A stretch of 64,000 nt of DNA, taken from assembly GCF_024399475.1 (NCBI RefSeq), contig NZ_CP101620.1, positions 2,027,608-2,091,607 on the forward strand. The letters are read 5' to 3'. The notes under the pieces are model-generated. The model had not been told where the DNA came from. It saw only the letters and a program-made list of their open reading frames with translations, and ran no database searches. Numbering within the stretch: the first letter of the stretch is position 1; each line of letters begins with the position of its first letter. The translations under genes and the position numbers were made by a program. Source of the stretch: Allocoprobacillus halotolerans. GTDB taxonomy: Bacteria; Bacillota_I; Bacilli_A; Erysipelotrichales; Coprobacillaceae. Shown here piece by piece: positions 52,450-61,205 of this stretch.

Positions 52450-52950
52450 ATGAGCGAAAAGGTTATTCATAGGGTTGAAGTTGTTACTAATGATGAAAAT
52501 GAAAATATAGGAACAGCAGGGCGATTATTATTTTCTAATGGAAAAATCATATATGGCGATCAGTGTTTTCAAAGTAAAGATATTGATGAAATAGAGCTTT
52601 CTATGTGTAGTATGGCATCGAGTATAAAACTACAGGTGCTTTACTTTGTAGATTTGAATATCACAGCTCATCGACAAAAACACTATTTTCAAATAGATAA
52701 TACATCTATGATTCTTGATGTTATTGAGTGGATAAAAAAGGACCATATTTCCTATACAGATGTTTTAGAAGTTGAAAATATTTTTAAACAATATCCAGAT
52801 GAACTTGCACGTTGGAAATATATTAATAGACATTTTCATCAATGGGCTAAACAATATCATTTAGATAATCCTAGAGATAATTATTTTAAAAATTATTACA
52901 ATGAGATTGTAGAGGTTATTAATGATTTTATTGAGACATATAAAAAGTAA
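52450..52950 (+). CDS. Hypothetical protein, 166 aa
   Basis: Not recognised. Soluble, no signal peptide. The first 95 residues look beta-rich (RLLFSNGKIIYGDQCFQSKDIDEIELSM ... YFQIDNTSMILDVIEWI), possibly a PH-like fold. The rest is helical and rich in aromatic and basic residues (KYINRHFHQWAKQYHLDN). Start follows GTGAGGAATGTACA; a TATAAT at about 52350 suggests its own promoter. Terminator follows. Confidence 0.7.
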   Translation: MSEKVIHRVEVVTNDENENIGTAGRLLFSNGKIIYGDQCFQSKDIDEIELSMCSMASSIKLQVLYFVDLNITAHRQKHYFQIDNTSMILDVIEWIKKDHISYTDVLEVENIFKQYPDELARWKYINRHFHQWAKQYHLDNPRDNYFKNYYNEIVEVINDFIETYKK

Positions 52951-53001
52951 TTGTGTGCACCGCCAATAGTTATCAGTTTATATGTGAAATTGTATGAAAT
53001 G

Positions 53002-53028
53002 GGAAGAATCGTTAAGATTCTTCTTTTT
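53002..53028 (+). terminator. Terminator after the 166-aa hypothetical gene
   Basis: GAAGAATC-gttaa-GATTCTTC hairpin followed by T5. Confidence 0.8.
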
Positions 53029-53033
53029 GATTA

Positions 53034-53546
53034 TTATTCAGGGAGTTGAGTATTTTCATGAGAATGATTAATATCTTCATTGTTATTGTCTGGATTTTGA
53101 GAATTTTCTGGGAGTTGTTCATTATCCAAAGGAGGTGTTATAGGCTGTTGATTTTGATTTTTAGTTTCTTCATTGTCTTTTTGAGGCGTTTGAATGGATT
53201 GATTTTGTGAAGATTGCTCATCAAGTTGTTTTTGTAAATCTTCAATTTGATTTTGTTGTTGGAGATAATAGCGATATCCTACATATCCTGCCAGACATAA
53301 AGCCGTTGTTATAAGAATAATAAATAAAATAAGAAAGATATTTTTGAAAAAAGAATGTTTTTTCTTTTCTTTGATAACTCTTGTATGATGTTTTGTTTTT
53401 CTTTTGACTTTCGTTTTCACTTTTGTTTTTGGTTTGATGTTTTTTGTTGAAAATGATTGTATTGATTGATTTTGTAATCTGTTAGCCAAGTTTTTATCTT
53501 CTAATAAATCATCATTTTCATCATCAAATGTAAATTTTTTTACCAT
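53034..53546 (-). CDS. Hypothetical single-span membrane protein with Gln/Asn-rich tail
   Basis: About 170 residues. The basic cytoplasmic N-terminal part (KPKTKVKTKVKRKTKHHTR) is followed by one membrane span (IFLILFIILITTALCLAGYVGY), a short coiled-coil-like stretch (LQQQNQIEDLQKQLDEQSSQ) and a low-complexity Asn/Gln/Pro/Glu tail, probably outside the cell. No catalytic motif. The topology recalls SPOR-lacking wall-associated or division-accessory proteins, but no family is assigned. The start at 53546 follows AGGTGATAGAC. Confidence 0.7.
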   Translation of the reverse strand: MVKKFTFDDENDDLLEDKNLANRLQNQSIQSFSTKNIKPKTKVKTKVKRKTKHHTRVIKEKKKHSFFKNIFLILFIILITTALCLAGYVGYRYYLQQQNQIEDLQKQLDEQSSQNQSIQTPQKDNEETKNQNQQPITPPLDNEQLPENSQNPDNNNEDINHSHENTQLPE

Positions 53547-53668
53547 GTCTATCACCTGTATATAGTATGAACAGAAATTATGACTTTTATATTCACTCAT
53601 CTATTGAAAATGTTATTATTATGTATTAATATATATTTAGTAATACTAAATAAAAAAGAAGTGATTGA

Positions 53669-54016
53669 ATGAATGAAAGATATGAAAGACAATTAAAGAA
53701 GGGGATTTTAGAAATTTTAGTTTTACAGCTTCTTTCAAAAGAAAAAATGTATGGCTATCAAATGATTTTATGTATGAAAGAGAAAAGTCATGGGATGTTT
53801 GAAATGAAAGAAGGAACTCTTTATCCTATTTTATATCGCTTGGAAGAAGACGAATGTGTTCAAAGTCAATGGAGTCCACCACAGAATAAAGAAGTTTCAA
53901 GAAAATATTATTGCATCACTGAAAAGGGACTGACACAATTAGATGTATTAAAAAAATTGTGGAAAAGATATGTTGATGTCGTGGATGAAATATTGGAGGA
54001 AAATGAATATGAATAG
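53669..54016 (+). CDS. PadR family transcriptional regulator
   Basis: 115 residues with the winged-helix PadR pattern: LKKGILEILVLQLLSKEKMYGYQMI, EGTLYPILYRLEEDECVQSQW, SRKYYCITEKGLTQLDVLKKLW. It overlaps the next gene by eight bases. PadR regulators are commonly paired with a HAAS-domain membrane protein, as here, and usually control the pair. Confidence 0.92.
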   Translation: MNERYERQLKKGILEILVLQLLSKEKMYGYQMILCMKEKSHGMFEMKEGTLYPILYRLEEDECVQSQWSPPQNKEVSRKYYCITEKGLTQLDVLKKLWKRYVDVVDEILEENEYE

Positions 54017-54650
54017 AAATCAATATATTAAACAAGTTTTAAAATTATTGGGATGTTCTAAAGAGCAGAAAAAGAAGATTCGATTAGATTTAGAAAATGA
54101 TATTGATATAGCATTAAAAAATCATGAAAGTTTTGATGAAATCATAAAAAGAATGGGTGCACCTGAAGAATTGGCGTGTGAATTTAATGAGAATATGGGT
54201 GTCACACCACCTCGTTCTCATAAAAAAATGATTTTGATTATTGTTGGAATTGTGTTGATTATCATTCTGGCAGCTTATTTGTTTGTGCTTTCTTTGATGC
54301 CTTAATATCAAAATCTTCAAGATTCAAAAGTTTTTCAACAGGCTAAAGTAGAAGAAATAATGGAAGATGTTATTTTAGATGTTTTTCCTTTAGATGAGCA
54401 GGGAATTATCCAACGTTGTGATGAAAAAATGGCTCAATCTTTAAAAGAAAATTCATTAAGTGATGCTTTAAAACAATTAGGTGAACTAGGAGATTTTCAA
54501 CGTATAACAAGTGAAAGATATGTTGAAGTTAAACAAAATGGAACGATTTGTGTCGTTGGAGAAATTGTCGCACTCTATCAAAATAGAAGTGTAACATATA
54601 CTATTACTTTGGATGAAAATTATCAATTAGCTGGTCTCTATATGAAATAA
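54009..54650 (+). CDS. HAAS-domain membrane protein with DUF3887-like tail, interrupted by an in-frame stop
   Basis: N-terminal HAAS-type signalling domain (NQYIKQVLKLLGCSKEQKKKIRLDLENDID ... IIKRMGAPEELACEFNENMG), one membrane span (MILIIVGIVLIIILAAYLFVLSL), then a TAA at 54303-54305. The same frame continues as YQNLQDSKVFQQAKVEEIM and a DUF3887-like domain to 54650. A single substitution (such as CAA to TAA) would explain the stop. Alternatively the product ends after the membrane span. Start at 54009 has GGAGGA at eight bases and lies inside padR. Confidence 0.65.
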
Positions 54651-54672
54651 AAAATGAAAGCGAGAAAATCAA

Positions 54673-55373
54673 ATGTTGTGGTTTATTATTAGTGTTTTTC
54701 TTGTAATTTCAATCGTTTTATTAATGGGAAAAGGAGCATTTTTCATTGCTGGTTATAATACTGCTAGTGATGAAGAAAAGGCACAATATCATGAAAAAAG
54801 CTATGCCGCACCATCGGATTAGGATTTTTGATTATCACTTTAGGTTTATGGTCTTTGGTATTTAATGAATCATGGGGATTGTATATAATGATAGCTTCAA
54901 TCATGATTGGACTTGTTGTTATTTTAGTAGGAAGTGAGATGGCTAGAGTCTCTTATCGTTTCAACCAAAACAAACGTTCACTTGTTGTCAGGATTGTCTT
55001 ATCACTAGCAATGGGAGGATTCATTTACTGCATTATGTTTAGTGGTAATATTCATATTGAATTTCAAAAGTCATCTTTAGCTTTATCAGGCTCATTTGTT
55101 TCATCTTCACTGATTGATTATCAAGATATCATTCAAATTGAATATCGTGAAGATTTGAAGATAGGAAAAAAGAAAAATGGTATTAATAATGCCAAAATTG
55201 AAGCTGGACGTTATCATAATGATGAATTTGGAAATTATCGTCTTTATAGTTATACAAATAGCTTATCATATGTTGTTATTGAAACGGAAAATGACCTGTT
55301 TGTTGTGAGTGGATCAACCAAGCAACAGACACGGGATATTTATCGAAAATTAAATGCTTTACAAAATAAATAA
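54673..55373 (+). CDS. DUF3784 membrane protein with C-terminal PH-like domain (frame break near 54796)
   Basis: N-terminal MLWFIISVFLVISIVLLMGKG and the DUF3784 signature AGYNTASDEEKAQY. The frame breaks in an A6 run (54794-54799); one added A gives HEKKLCRTIGLGFLIITLGL, typical of DUF3784. More spans follow, then a soluble domain of about 110 residues (FVSSSLIDYQDIIQIEYRED ... VIETENDLFVVSGSTKQQT) like the bacterial PH fold. About 233 residues. It follows the PadR/HAAS genes closely and may share their transcript. Confidence 0.72.
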
Positions 55374-55390
55374 CGTGGCTAGGCCACGTT
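55372..55390. terminator. Bidirectional hairpin between DUF3784 gene and the small minus-strand peptide gene
   Basis: AACGTGGC-cta-type loop-GCCACGTT palindrome followed by an AT-rich stretch with T runs on the plus strand. Confidence 0.6.
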
Positions 55391-55402
55391 ATTTAACTTT
55401 TA

Positions 55403-55528
55403 TTATTTGTAGAAGAAAGGGAAAAACTTAGAGAAACTAGCACAGTTAAAATAATGTTCACATTTTACCCAAGAAGGGCAAGTTGTAGGTTGTTGTGCTA
55501 ATGAAAAATAAGCAAAAGAAACGTTCAT
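55403..55528 (-). CDS. Small Cys- and Phe-rich peptide, 41 aa
   Basis: Not recognised. The sequence begins MNVSFAYFSLAQQP, then TTCPSWVKCEHYFNCASF with three Cys spaced C-x5-C-x5-C, and ends SKFFPFFYK. An almost perfect ribosome site (AGAGGAGGTAAAATC) precedes the ATG, and a TATAAT lies about 50 bases upstream on the minus strand. A hairpin follows the stop. There is no immunity, transporter or modification gene next to it. A true gene is likely from the start signals; the role is unknown. Confidence 0.6.
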   Translation of the reverse strand: MNVSFAYFSLAQQPTTCPSWVKCEHYFNCASFSKFFPFFYK

Positions 55529-55629
55529 GATTTTACCTCCTCTTTGATAATGGCTTTTTATTTACACTTTTATTATATGATTTTTTAAGCAAAAGAAAAG
55601 GAGCCGAGAATATAAATATGAATATCGAT

Positions 55630-55650
55630 TTTTGTGCAAATTGCACAAAA
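55630..55650. promoter_or_regulatory. Perfect 21-bp palindrome upstream of the PucR-type gene
   Basis: TTTTGTGCAA-a-TTGCACAAAA, ten bases on each side fully complementary, lying in the -35 zone of a promoter whose -10 is TATAAT at 55658-55663. There is no good -35 box. It is probably an operator, perhaps for the downstream regulator itself. Confidence 0.7.
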
Positions 55651-55683
55651 GAAAGTGTATAATAACAATAGGTAGGTGAGAAT

Positions 55684-56840
55684 ATGGGATTTACTATCGA
55701 AGATGCATTGAATGAAACTCAAAGTTTATATCAATTAACTTTATTGTGTGGTAAAAATGGCTGTGCAAACGCGATGAGTTGGGTTCATTTGATAGAAGAT
55801 ACAACCACAATTCAGCAATTATGGGGAAAAGAATTGATTGTGACAAGTGGTTTAGGATTTCAAAAAGAAGGTGCTTTATTAAAGCTTGTTGAGTATTTAG
55901 TCAAATATCATAGTGTGGGTTTAATTATTAATACTGGAAAATATATTTTTGATGTGCCTCGGGATGTTCTTGATTACTGTGAGGCGAATGATTTTCCATT
56001 GCTTGTCTCTCCTTGGCATATACATATGGTCGATTTAATAAAAGATTTTTGTATGCGTTGTTTATTCTCACAAAGAGAGGATTATCAAATTACGCAGTAT
56101 TTTCAAAATATTTTTAGTGATCCCCGAACAATAGAAGAAAACAGAATTGAATTAATGCGTAGTTTTGATGTAGATGGCGATTTTCAAGTTTTGTTGGTAG
56201 ATATTGAAGATGCCAGTCAATATAGTGAAATTGAAAGAAGAAGATTGTCCATGCAATTGCAATTATATTTTGAAAAAATAGAGTGTCCGTATAGTTTTTT
56301 TGGTATGATGGTTATTATGTATTGATTGTAAATAATTTGTTAGAAGATGTCTTTTTGAAACTTGTTCATTCGATGTATCGTCGAGCTAAAGGAAGAATGA
56401 AAGTCAAATCGTTGTTTGTAGGTATTGGAACGAAAATGAAAGATATTCGAGAACTTCATTTAAGTTATCAAAGAGCATTGTCAGCTGTATCTCTAGCAAG
56501 AATGTTTCATCAAAATATTATGTGTTTTGATGATATGGGAATCTATCAGATTTTATTTTCAATTCAAGATAAAAAAATACTATCAGATATGTATCATCGT
56601 TTATTGGATTGTCTTATTCAATATGATAAAAAACATCATGGAGAATTGGAAAAAACATTTTATTATTATTTAAAATATGATGGCAGTCCTCAAAAAATAG
56701 CAAAGGTGACATATACGCATCGTAATACGGTTAATTATCGTATAGATAAAATAAAAAAACTTTTAAATAATGATTTGGCAACTTTTGAAGATAAGTTTCC
56801 ATATATGATGGCTTTCTATATAGCGAAAATGATGGAATAA
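55684..56840 (+). CDS. PucR family transcriptional regulator (frame break near 56298)
   Basis: N-terminal PucR ligand domain (FTIEDALNETQSLYQLTLLCG, LIVTSGLGFQKEGALLKLVEYL, VGLIINTGKYI, NDFPLLVSPW), a GGDEF-like middle, and C-terminal PucR helix-turn-helix (KTFYYYLKYDGSPQKIAKVTYTHRNTVNYRIDKIKKLLN). The frame breaks at a T7 run (56295-56301). One added T gives FFWYDGYYVLIVNNLLEDVF, giving about 386 residues. The regulated genes are not adjacent, since tRNAs follow. Start follows GGTAGGTGAG. Confidence 0.85.
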
Positions 56841-56843
56841 ATG

Positions 56844-56882
56844 AAAAACAGAAATTTTGAACAAATGAAATTTCTGTTTTTT
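56844..56882 (+). terminator. Terminator after the PucR-type gene
   Basis: AAAACAGAAATTT ... AAATTTCTGTTTT hairpin with a T-rich tail. Confidence 0.85.
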
Positions 56883-56896
56883 ATTTTCATTTTTTC

Positions 56897-56925
56897 TTGA
56901 CGAGGGTATGGTCGTATGCTATTAT
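56897..56925 (+). promoter_or_regulatory. Promoter of the tRNA cluster
   Basis: TTGACG, 17-base spacer, TATTAT, ending about 18 bases before the first tRNA. Confidence 0.8.
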
Positions 56926-56943
56926 AAGAGGGCACTAGAAAAT

Positions 56944-57019
56944 GGAGGTTTAGCTCAGTTGGGAGAGCATCTGCCTTACAAGCAGAGGGTCAGCGGTTCG
57001 AGCCCGTTAACCTCCACCA
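56944..57019 (+). tRNA. tRNA-Val (anticodon TAC)
   Basis: 76 bases with encoded CCA. Anticodon stem CTGCC/GCAG with loop CTTACAA; T arm GGTTCGAGC. Acceptor GGAGGTT pairs with AACCTCC. Confidence 0.95.
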
Positions 57020-57022
57020 TTT

Positions 57023-57098
<76 letters not shown>

Positions 57099-57103
57099 TA
57101 TAC

Positions 57104-57186
57104 GGGGAGGTAGCGAAGTGGCTAAACGCGGCTGACTGTAACTCAGTTCCTTTCGGTTCGGTGGTTCGAATCGCCCCTCCCCACCA
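57104..57186 (+). tRNA. tRNA-Tyr (anticodon GTA)
   Basis: 83 bases with CCA and a long variable arm (CCTTTCGG region). Acceptor GGGGAGG pairs with CCTCCCC; anticodon loop CTGTAAC. Confidence 0.93.
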
Positions 57187-57193
57187 TCTTTGT

Positions 57194-57269
57194 TGGGATA
57201 TAGCCAAGCGGTAAGGCAACAGACTTTGACTCTGTCATTGCGCTGGTTCGAATCCAGCTATCCCAGCCA
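57194..57269 (+). tRNA. tRNA-Gln (anticodon TTG)
   Basis: 76 bases with CCA. Acceptor TGGGATA pairs with TATCCCA; anticodon loop CTTTGAC. Confidence 0.94.
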
Positions 57270-57275
57270 TTATTT

Positions 57276-57351
57276 GACCCGCTAGCTCAGTAGGTAGAGC
57301 ATCTGACTTTTAATCAGAGGGTCAGGCGTTCGAGTCGCCTGCGGGTCACCA
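57276..57351 (+). tRNA. tRNA-Lys (anticodon TTT)
   Basis: 76 bases with CCA. Acceptor GACCCGC pairs with GCGGGTC; anticodon loop CTTTTAA. Confidence 0.95.
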
Positions 57352-57358
57352 TTTCTTT

Positions 57359-57431
57359 GCGGTGTAGTTCAATGGTAGAACTTCAGCCTTCCAAGCTGAC
57401 TACGTGGGTTCGATTCCCATCACCCGCTCCA
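57359..57431 (+). tRNA. tRNA-Gly (anticodon TCC), one base short in the acceptor stem
   Basis: 73 bases with CCA; anticodon loop CTTCCAA. The 5' strand reads GCGGTGT while the 3' strand is CACCCGC, which needs GCGGGTG. One G is missing from the G run at 57361-57362. With it the tRNA is a standard 74-base glycine tRNA. Confidence 0.92.
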
Positions 57432-57446
57432 ATGAATTTAGCGCAT

Positions 57447-57475
57447 AAAATCAATCTATTTGGATTGATTTTTTT
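57447..57475 (+). terminator. Terminator of the tRNA cluster
   Basis: AAATCAATC-tattt-GGATTGATTT hairpin followed by T5. Confidence 0.85.
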
Positions 57476-57512
57476 GTTTTCAATATTATAAAAAAGAAGT
57501 GATTTCTCACTT

Positions 57513-58793
57513 CTAAGCACCTGGTTTTCCAAGTAATTTAAACATATTTTTCTTATAAACTTCAACACCTGGTTGGTTAAATGGATTAACACCTAATAAA
57601 TAAACTGATAATGCACAAGCTTTTTCAAAGAAGTATACCATGTATCCAAATGAATATGGAGTTAATTCATCAAGTGTAATTTGAATGTTTGGTACATTTC
57701 CAGTATTGACATGAGCATCAATTGTTCCTTCGCATGCTTTTTTGTTAACATAATCCACAGTTTTACCAGCAAGATAGTTTAAATTATCTAAGTTATCTGG
57801 ATCACTAGGGATTTCAAGATCAGCAATTGGATTTTCGATTTTTAAAACAGTTTCATATAAAACTTTGCTTCCTTCTTGAATGAATTGTCCAAGTGAATGT
57901 AAATCAGTTGAGAAAGTTGCACTTGTAGGTAAGATACCTTTGCCTTCTTTTCCTTCAGATTCACCAAATAATTGTTTCCACCATTCAGCAGTTTGAGCTA
58001 ATTGTAATTCATAAGTCACAAACATTTCAGCAGGGTAACCTTGTTTTGATAACATTTGTCTAGCGACACCATATTGATAAGCATTGTTTTCATCTAAGTT
58101 AGGATTGTTGTATTCTTTTCTGGCATCAGCTGCACCTTGCATCATGGCATCAATATCAATCCCTGCCATAGCGATAGGGAATAAACCAACAGCTGTTAAA
58201 ACAGAATAACGACCACCAACATCATCAGGAACGACAAATGTTGTATAACCTTCATTTGTTGCTAGAGTTTTTAAGGCACCTTTTTCTTTATCAGTTGTTG
58301 CCACAATTCTTTTTCTAGCCACTTCTTTACCTTTTGTTGACTCAAGTAATTCTTTGAAAATTCTAAAAGCAATAGAAGTTTCAGTTGTTGTTCCAGATTT
58401 AGAAATAACATTGATTGCAAATTCTTTATCTTTTACATATTCTTTGATTTGAGCTAAATAATTTGATGAGAATGTATTTCCAATGTAAATAATTTGGATA
58501 GGGTGAGCAGAATATAAACCATTTAATGCTTCAATTGCAGCTCTGGCTCCTAAATAAGAACCTCCAATACCACAAACTAATAAAACATCAATTTCATCTT
58601 TTAATTCGTTGACTTTTGCTTTAATTGCTTCAACTTCGTCTTTATCATAATCAACTGGTAAGTCAACCCATCCTAAAAAGTCACTTCCTTGACCAGTTTT
58701 GTTATGAATCATATCATGAATTTGAGCAACTTGTTCTTTGTATGAATCCATACTTTCAGCTAATTTTGCTTTTGATAAATCAACTTTAATCAT
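57513..58793 (-). CDS. pgi: Glucose-6-phosphate isomerase
   Basis: 426 residues, intact. Glycolytic enzyme. Blocks: [22 protein letters not shown] (sugar-phosphate SIS domain), [41 protein letters not shown] (active-site region) and [18 protein letters not shown]. Start after AAGGAGGAAGA; ATG codons at 58796 and 58793 are both possible and 58793 is better spaced. Its start overlaps the stop of the S1-domain gene (ATGA), so the two are coupled. The same pair is found in Bacillus (yugI-pgi). Confidence 0.95.
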   Translation of the reverse strand: MIKVDLSKAKLAESMDSYKEQVAQIHDMIHNKTGQGSDFLGWVDLPVDYDKDEVEAIKAKVNELKDEIDVLLVCGIGGSYLGARAAIEALNGLYSAHPIQIIYIGNTFSSNYLAQIKEYVKDKEFAINVISKSGTTTETSIAFRIFKELLESTKGKEVARKRIVATTDKEKGALKTLATNEGYTTFVVPDDVGGRYSVLTAVGLFPIAMAGIDIDAMMQGAADARKEYNNPNLDENNAYQYGVARQMLSKQGYPAEMFVTYELQLAQTAEWWKQLFGESEGKEGKGILPTSATFSTDLHSLGQFIQEGSKVLYETVLKIENPIADLEIPSDPDNLDNLNYLAGKTVDYVNKKACEGTIDAHVNTGNVPNIQITLDELTPYSFGYMVYFFEKACALSVYLLGVNPFNQPGVEVYKKNMFKLLGKPGA

Positions 58794-59167
58794 CATTCTT
58801 CCTCCTTGATTACGCCTAGCTTTATCCACTCAGGCAATTTTTCTTTTAATGGATTAAATCCTAAAGGTGTTTCTTGTATCTTTTCTCGCTGGTTCTTATA
58901 TGCTCTTTTATACTTTCTTTTGGCTAAATGAACAGCTTTTAAAGACAGTTTTGCTTGATGTGTCTGATGATCAATATCAATCACTTTCACACGAATCACT
59001 TCACCGACATGCACAAAATTTTCCACATTTCTAACAAATTTATCAGAGATTTCAGAAATATGAATCAAACCAGAAGATTGATCGGGTAAAGATGCAAATG
59101 CACCATAAGGTTGAATTCCCGTAATGGTTACATCAATTATATCACCGGTTTTGACACGATGTTCCAT
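58793..59167 (-). CDS. S1-domain RNA-binding protein (YugI/CvfD type)
   Basis: 124 residues. An S1 domain in the first 75: [59 protein letters not shown] basic tail follows ([18 protein letters not shown]). Members bind ribosomes and affect post-transcriptional regulation. First gene of the S1-pgi operon. Confidence 0.9.
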   Translation of the reverse strand: MEHRVKTGDIIDVTITGIQPYGAFASLPDQSSGLIHISEISDKFVRNVENFVHVGEVIRVKVIDIDHQTHQAKLSLKAVHLAKRKYKRAYKNQREKIQETPLGFNPLKEKLPEWIKLGVIKEEE

Positions 59168-59298
59168 TGACAGCCCTCCAATCGCCCTTATTATATCATA
59201 AACTCAAATAGGTGGAAAGCAAAATCAAAATCATGATACTTTTATTTATGAAAATTTATGGTATAATAAGTAAAGGTTTAAAAAAGGAGGCAAAAATC

Positions 59299-59523
59299 AT
59301 GGATCAAGAAGCAGAAATCAAAAAGGTTATACATAAATTAAGACCCTATTTACAAAGAGATGGTGGGGACATCGAATTTGTTAAATTTGAAGATGGGATT
59401 GTTTATGTGCAAATGCATGGTGCATGTGCAGGATGTATGATGTTGGATGCAACCTTAAAAGATGGTGTCGAACAAATTTTAATTGAAGAAGTTCCAGGTG
59501 TTCTGGAAGTTCAGGCGATTTAA
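59299..59523 (+). CDS. nfu: Nfu-type Fe-S scaffold/carrier (NifU C-terminal domain)
   Basis: 74 residues, single domain: VIHKLRPYLQRDGGDIEFVKF followed by GACAGCMMLDATLKDGVEQIL with the C-x2-C cluster site. It carries or delivers Fe-S clusters made by Suf. The start at 59299 follows AAAAAAGGAGG; upstream in-frame ATG codons overlap the promoter and lack sites. Confidence 0.92.
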   Translation: MDQEAEIKKVIHKLRPYLQRDGGDIEFVKFEDGIVYVQMHGACAGCMMLDATLKDGVEQILIEEVPGVLEVQAI

Positions 59524-59687
59524 GCAAATTTGAGAAAAAATTGAGAAAAAATGAAGAAAAACGTGCTATAATCATATTATGTGATAATATCACTTGATTT
59601 ATAACAACTATTCATATATACTATGAAAAGTCTTGTTTTGTAGAATAATGTCTATTGATTCCGGTTAAAATAAGACTGGTGATAAAA

Positions 59688-59810
59688 GTGGACAGAAAAC
59701 AAGAACAATTCAAAATCGCATCTATTCTTTATGATTTAGGTTTGGAAATGGAACTGATTGAGGCTATGACATCTTTAAGTCATGAAGAATTAAAAAAATT
59801 ATATCAATAA
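59688..59810 (+). CDS. Small protein, 40 aa
   Basis: GTG start: VDRKQEQFKIASILYDLGL then EMELIEAMTSLSHEELKKLYQ. Entirely helical, amphipathic, with no known domain. Weak site (GACTGGTGAT). It ends seven bases ahead of the S-box leader. The coding call rests on amino-acid character and length only. Confidence 0.45.
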   Translation: MDRKQEQFKIASILYDLGLEMELIEAMTSLSHEELKKLYQ

Positions 59811-59816
59811 TAGAAG

Positions 59817-59946
59817 CTCTTATTAAGAACCACGAGATGAGGATCGATGAAGTGGTGGCAACCCTTGTTTTGAGAAGGTGCCTTACCTAGCAAGTTTAAC
59901 TTGAACAATAAGAGGAAAGGAAAGCTTTCCTCTTGAAAGCTTTTTT
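59817..59946 (+). promoter_or_regulatory. SAM-I (S-box) riboswitch with terminator
   Basis: P1 closes CTCTTATT (59817) with AATAAGAG (to 59914). Inside are the S-box core elements GATGA, GTGGTGGCAACC (P2 region with the kink-turn/GGCAACC) and AAGGTGCC...TAGCAAG (P3). An intrinsic terminator follows (GCTTTC-ctctt-GAAAGC and T6), overlapping the sequence GAGGAAAGGAAAGCTTTCCTC that can form an alternative hairpin. SAM binding should stop transcription into metK. Confidence 0.9.
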
Positions 59947-59970
59947 ATTGGGAATATGGGAGGAAAGAAA

Positions 59971-61113
59971 ATGGAAAGAATTTTATTTACATCTGAATCC
60001 GTTTCAGAAGGACATCCTGATAAGATTTGTGATCAGATCAGTGATGCTATTTTGGATGCCTGTTTAGCACAGGATCCTTATTCACGTGTGGCTTGTGAAT
60101 GTTTTATTACAACAAATTTATTAGTCATTGGTGGTGAAATTACAACACAGGCTGTTGTTGATTATGAAGGTATTGCTCGTGATGTTTTGAAAAGAATTGG
60201 TTATACAAGCAGCGATATTGGGATTGACGCACAAAACTGTGAAATTAGAAATGTGATTGGTGTTCAATCAAGTGATATTGCTTTAGGAACAAACAAAGAA
60301 GTAGGTGGAGCAGGGGATCAGGGAATCATGTTTGGATATGCTTCTCGTGAAACTGAAGGTTATATGCCTTTACCTGTTTCTATTGCCCATCATTTAGTCC
60401 GTTATGCGACAGAAAAACGTCATCAAGGTGAGTTTCAATGGGCAAGACCGGATATGAAATCACAGGTAACTATTGATTATACGGATGCATCTCATCCACG
60501 TATTGATACGATTTTAATGTCCATTCAACATGATGATGACTTTGATGAAAAAGTATTTAAAGATTATATTCAAGATGTCATTATGAAAGATGTTGTGAAA
60601 AAATATGGTATGAATACAGATTATAAAGTATTTATTAATCCAACTGGACGTTTTGTGATTGGTGGACCACATGGTGATACTGGTTTAACAGGTCGTAAAA
60701 TCATTGTTGATACATATGGAGGAAGTGCACGTCATGGTGGTGGAGCTTTCTCTGGAAAAGACCCATCTAAAGTCGATCGTAGTGGAGCCTATATGGCAAG
60801 ATACATGGCAAAAAATATTGTTGCTGCTGGACTTTGTGATTGCATCGAAATTCAGTTATCATATGCAATAGGTGTTAAAGAACCAACAAGTGTCTATATC
60901 GAAACTTATGGAACTGAAAAAGTTTCTCGTGACGTGATTTTGAAAGCGATTAACAATGAATTTCATTTAACACCTCAAGGTATTATTGATACTTTACAAT
61001 TGTTACGTCCAATCTATCAAAAAACTGCTGTTTATGGTCATTTTGGTAGAGGAGATATTAATCTTCCTTGGGAAAAATTAGATCGTGTAGACAGTTTGAA
61101 AAAATATTTATAA
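59971..61113 (+). CDS. metK: S-adenosylmethionine synthetase
   Basis: 380 residues, intact. It makes SAM from methionine and ATP. Signatures: FTSESVSEGHPDKICDQISD, GAGDQGIMFGYA (hexapeptide), TGRFVIGGPHGDTGLTGRKI, and GGGAFSGKDPSKVDRSGAYM. The start at 59971 follows GGGAGGAAAG. It lies behind the S-box leader, as in most Firmicutes. Terminator follows (AAGCTCC-catc-GGAGCTT). Confidence 0.97.
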   Translation: MERILFTSESVSEGHPDKICDQISDAILDACLAQDPYSRVACECFITTNLLVIGGEITTQAVVDYEGIARDVLKRIGYTSSDIGIDAQNCEIRNVIGVQSSDIALGTNKEVGGAGDQGIMFGYASRETEGYMPLPVSIAHHLVRYATEKRHQGEFQWARPDMKSQVTIDYTDASHPRIDTILMSIQHDDDFDEKVFKDYIQDVIMKDVVKKYGMNTDYKVFINPTGRFVIGGPHGDTGLTGRKIIVDTYGGSARHGGGAFSGKDPSKVDRSGAYMARYMAKNIVAAGLCDCIEIQLSYAIGVKEPTSVYIETYGTEKVSRDVILKAINNEFHLTPQGIIDTLQLLRPIYQKTAVYGHFGRGDINLPWEKLDRVDSLKKYL

Positions 61114-61134
61114 GCTCCCATCGGAGCTTTTTTA
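61112..61134 (+). terminator. Terminator after metK
   Basis: AAGCTCC-catc-GGAGCTT hairpin with T6. Confidence 0.88.
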
Positions 61135-61205
61135 ATTTTTGAATGAAATCAGTGTTTTTTATAAATGAAAAATGGTATAATAATATTAACGAAGGAGGAA
61201 TATTT

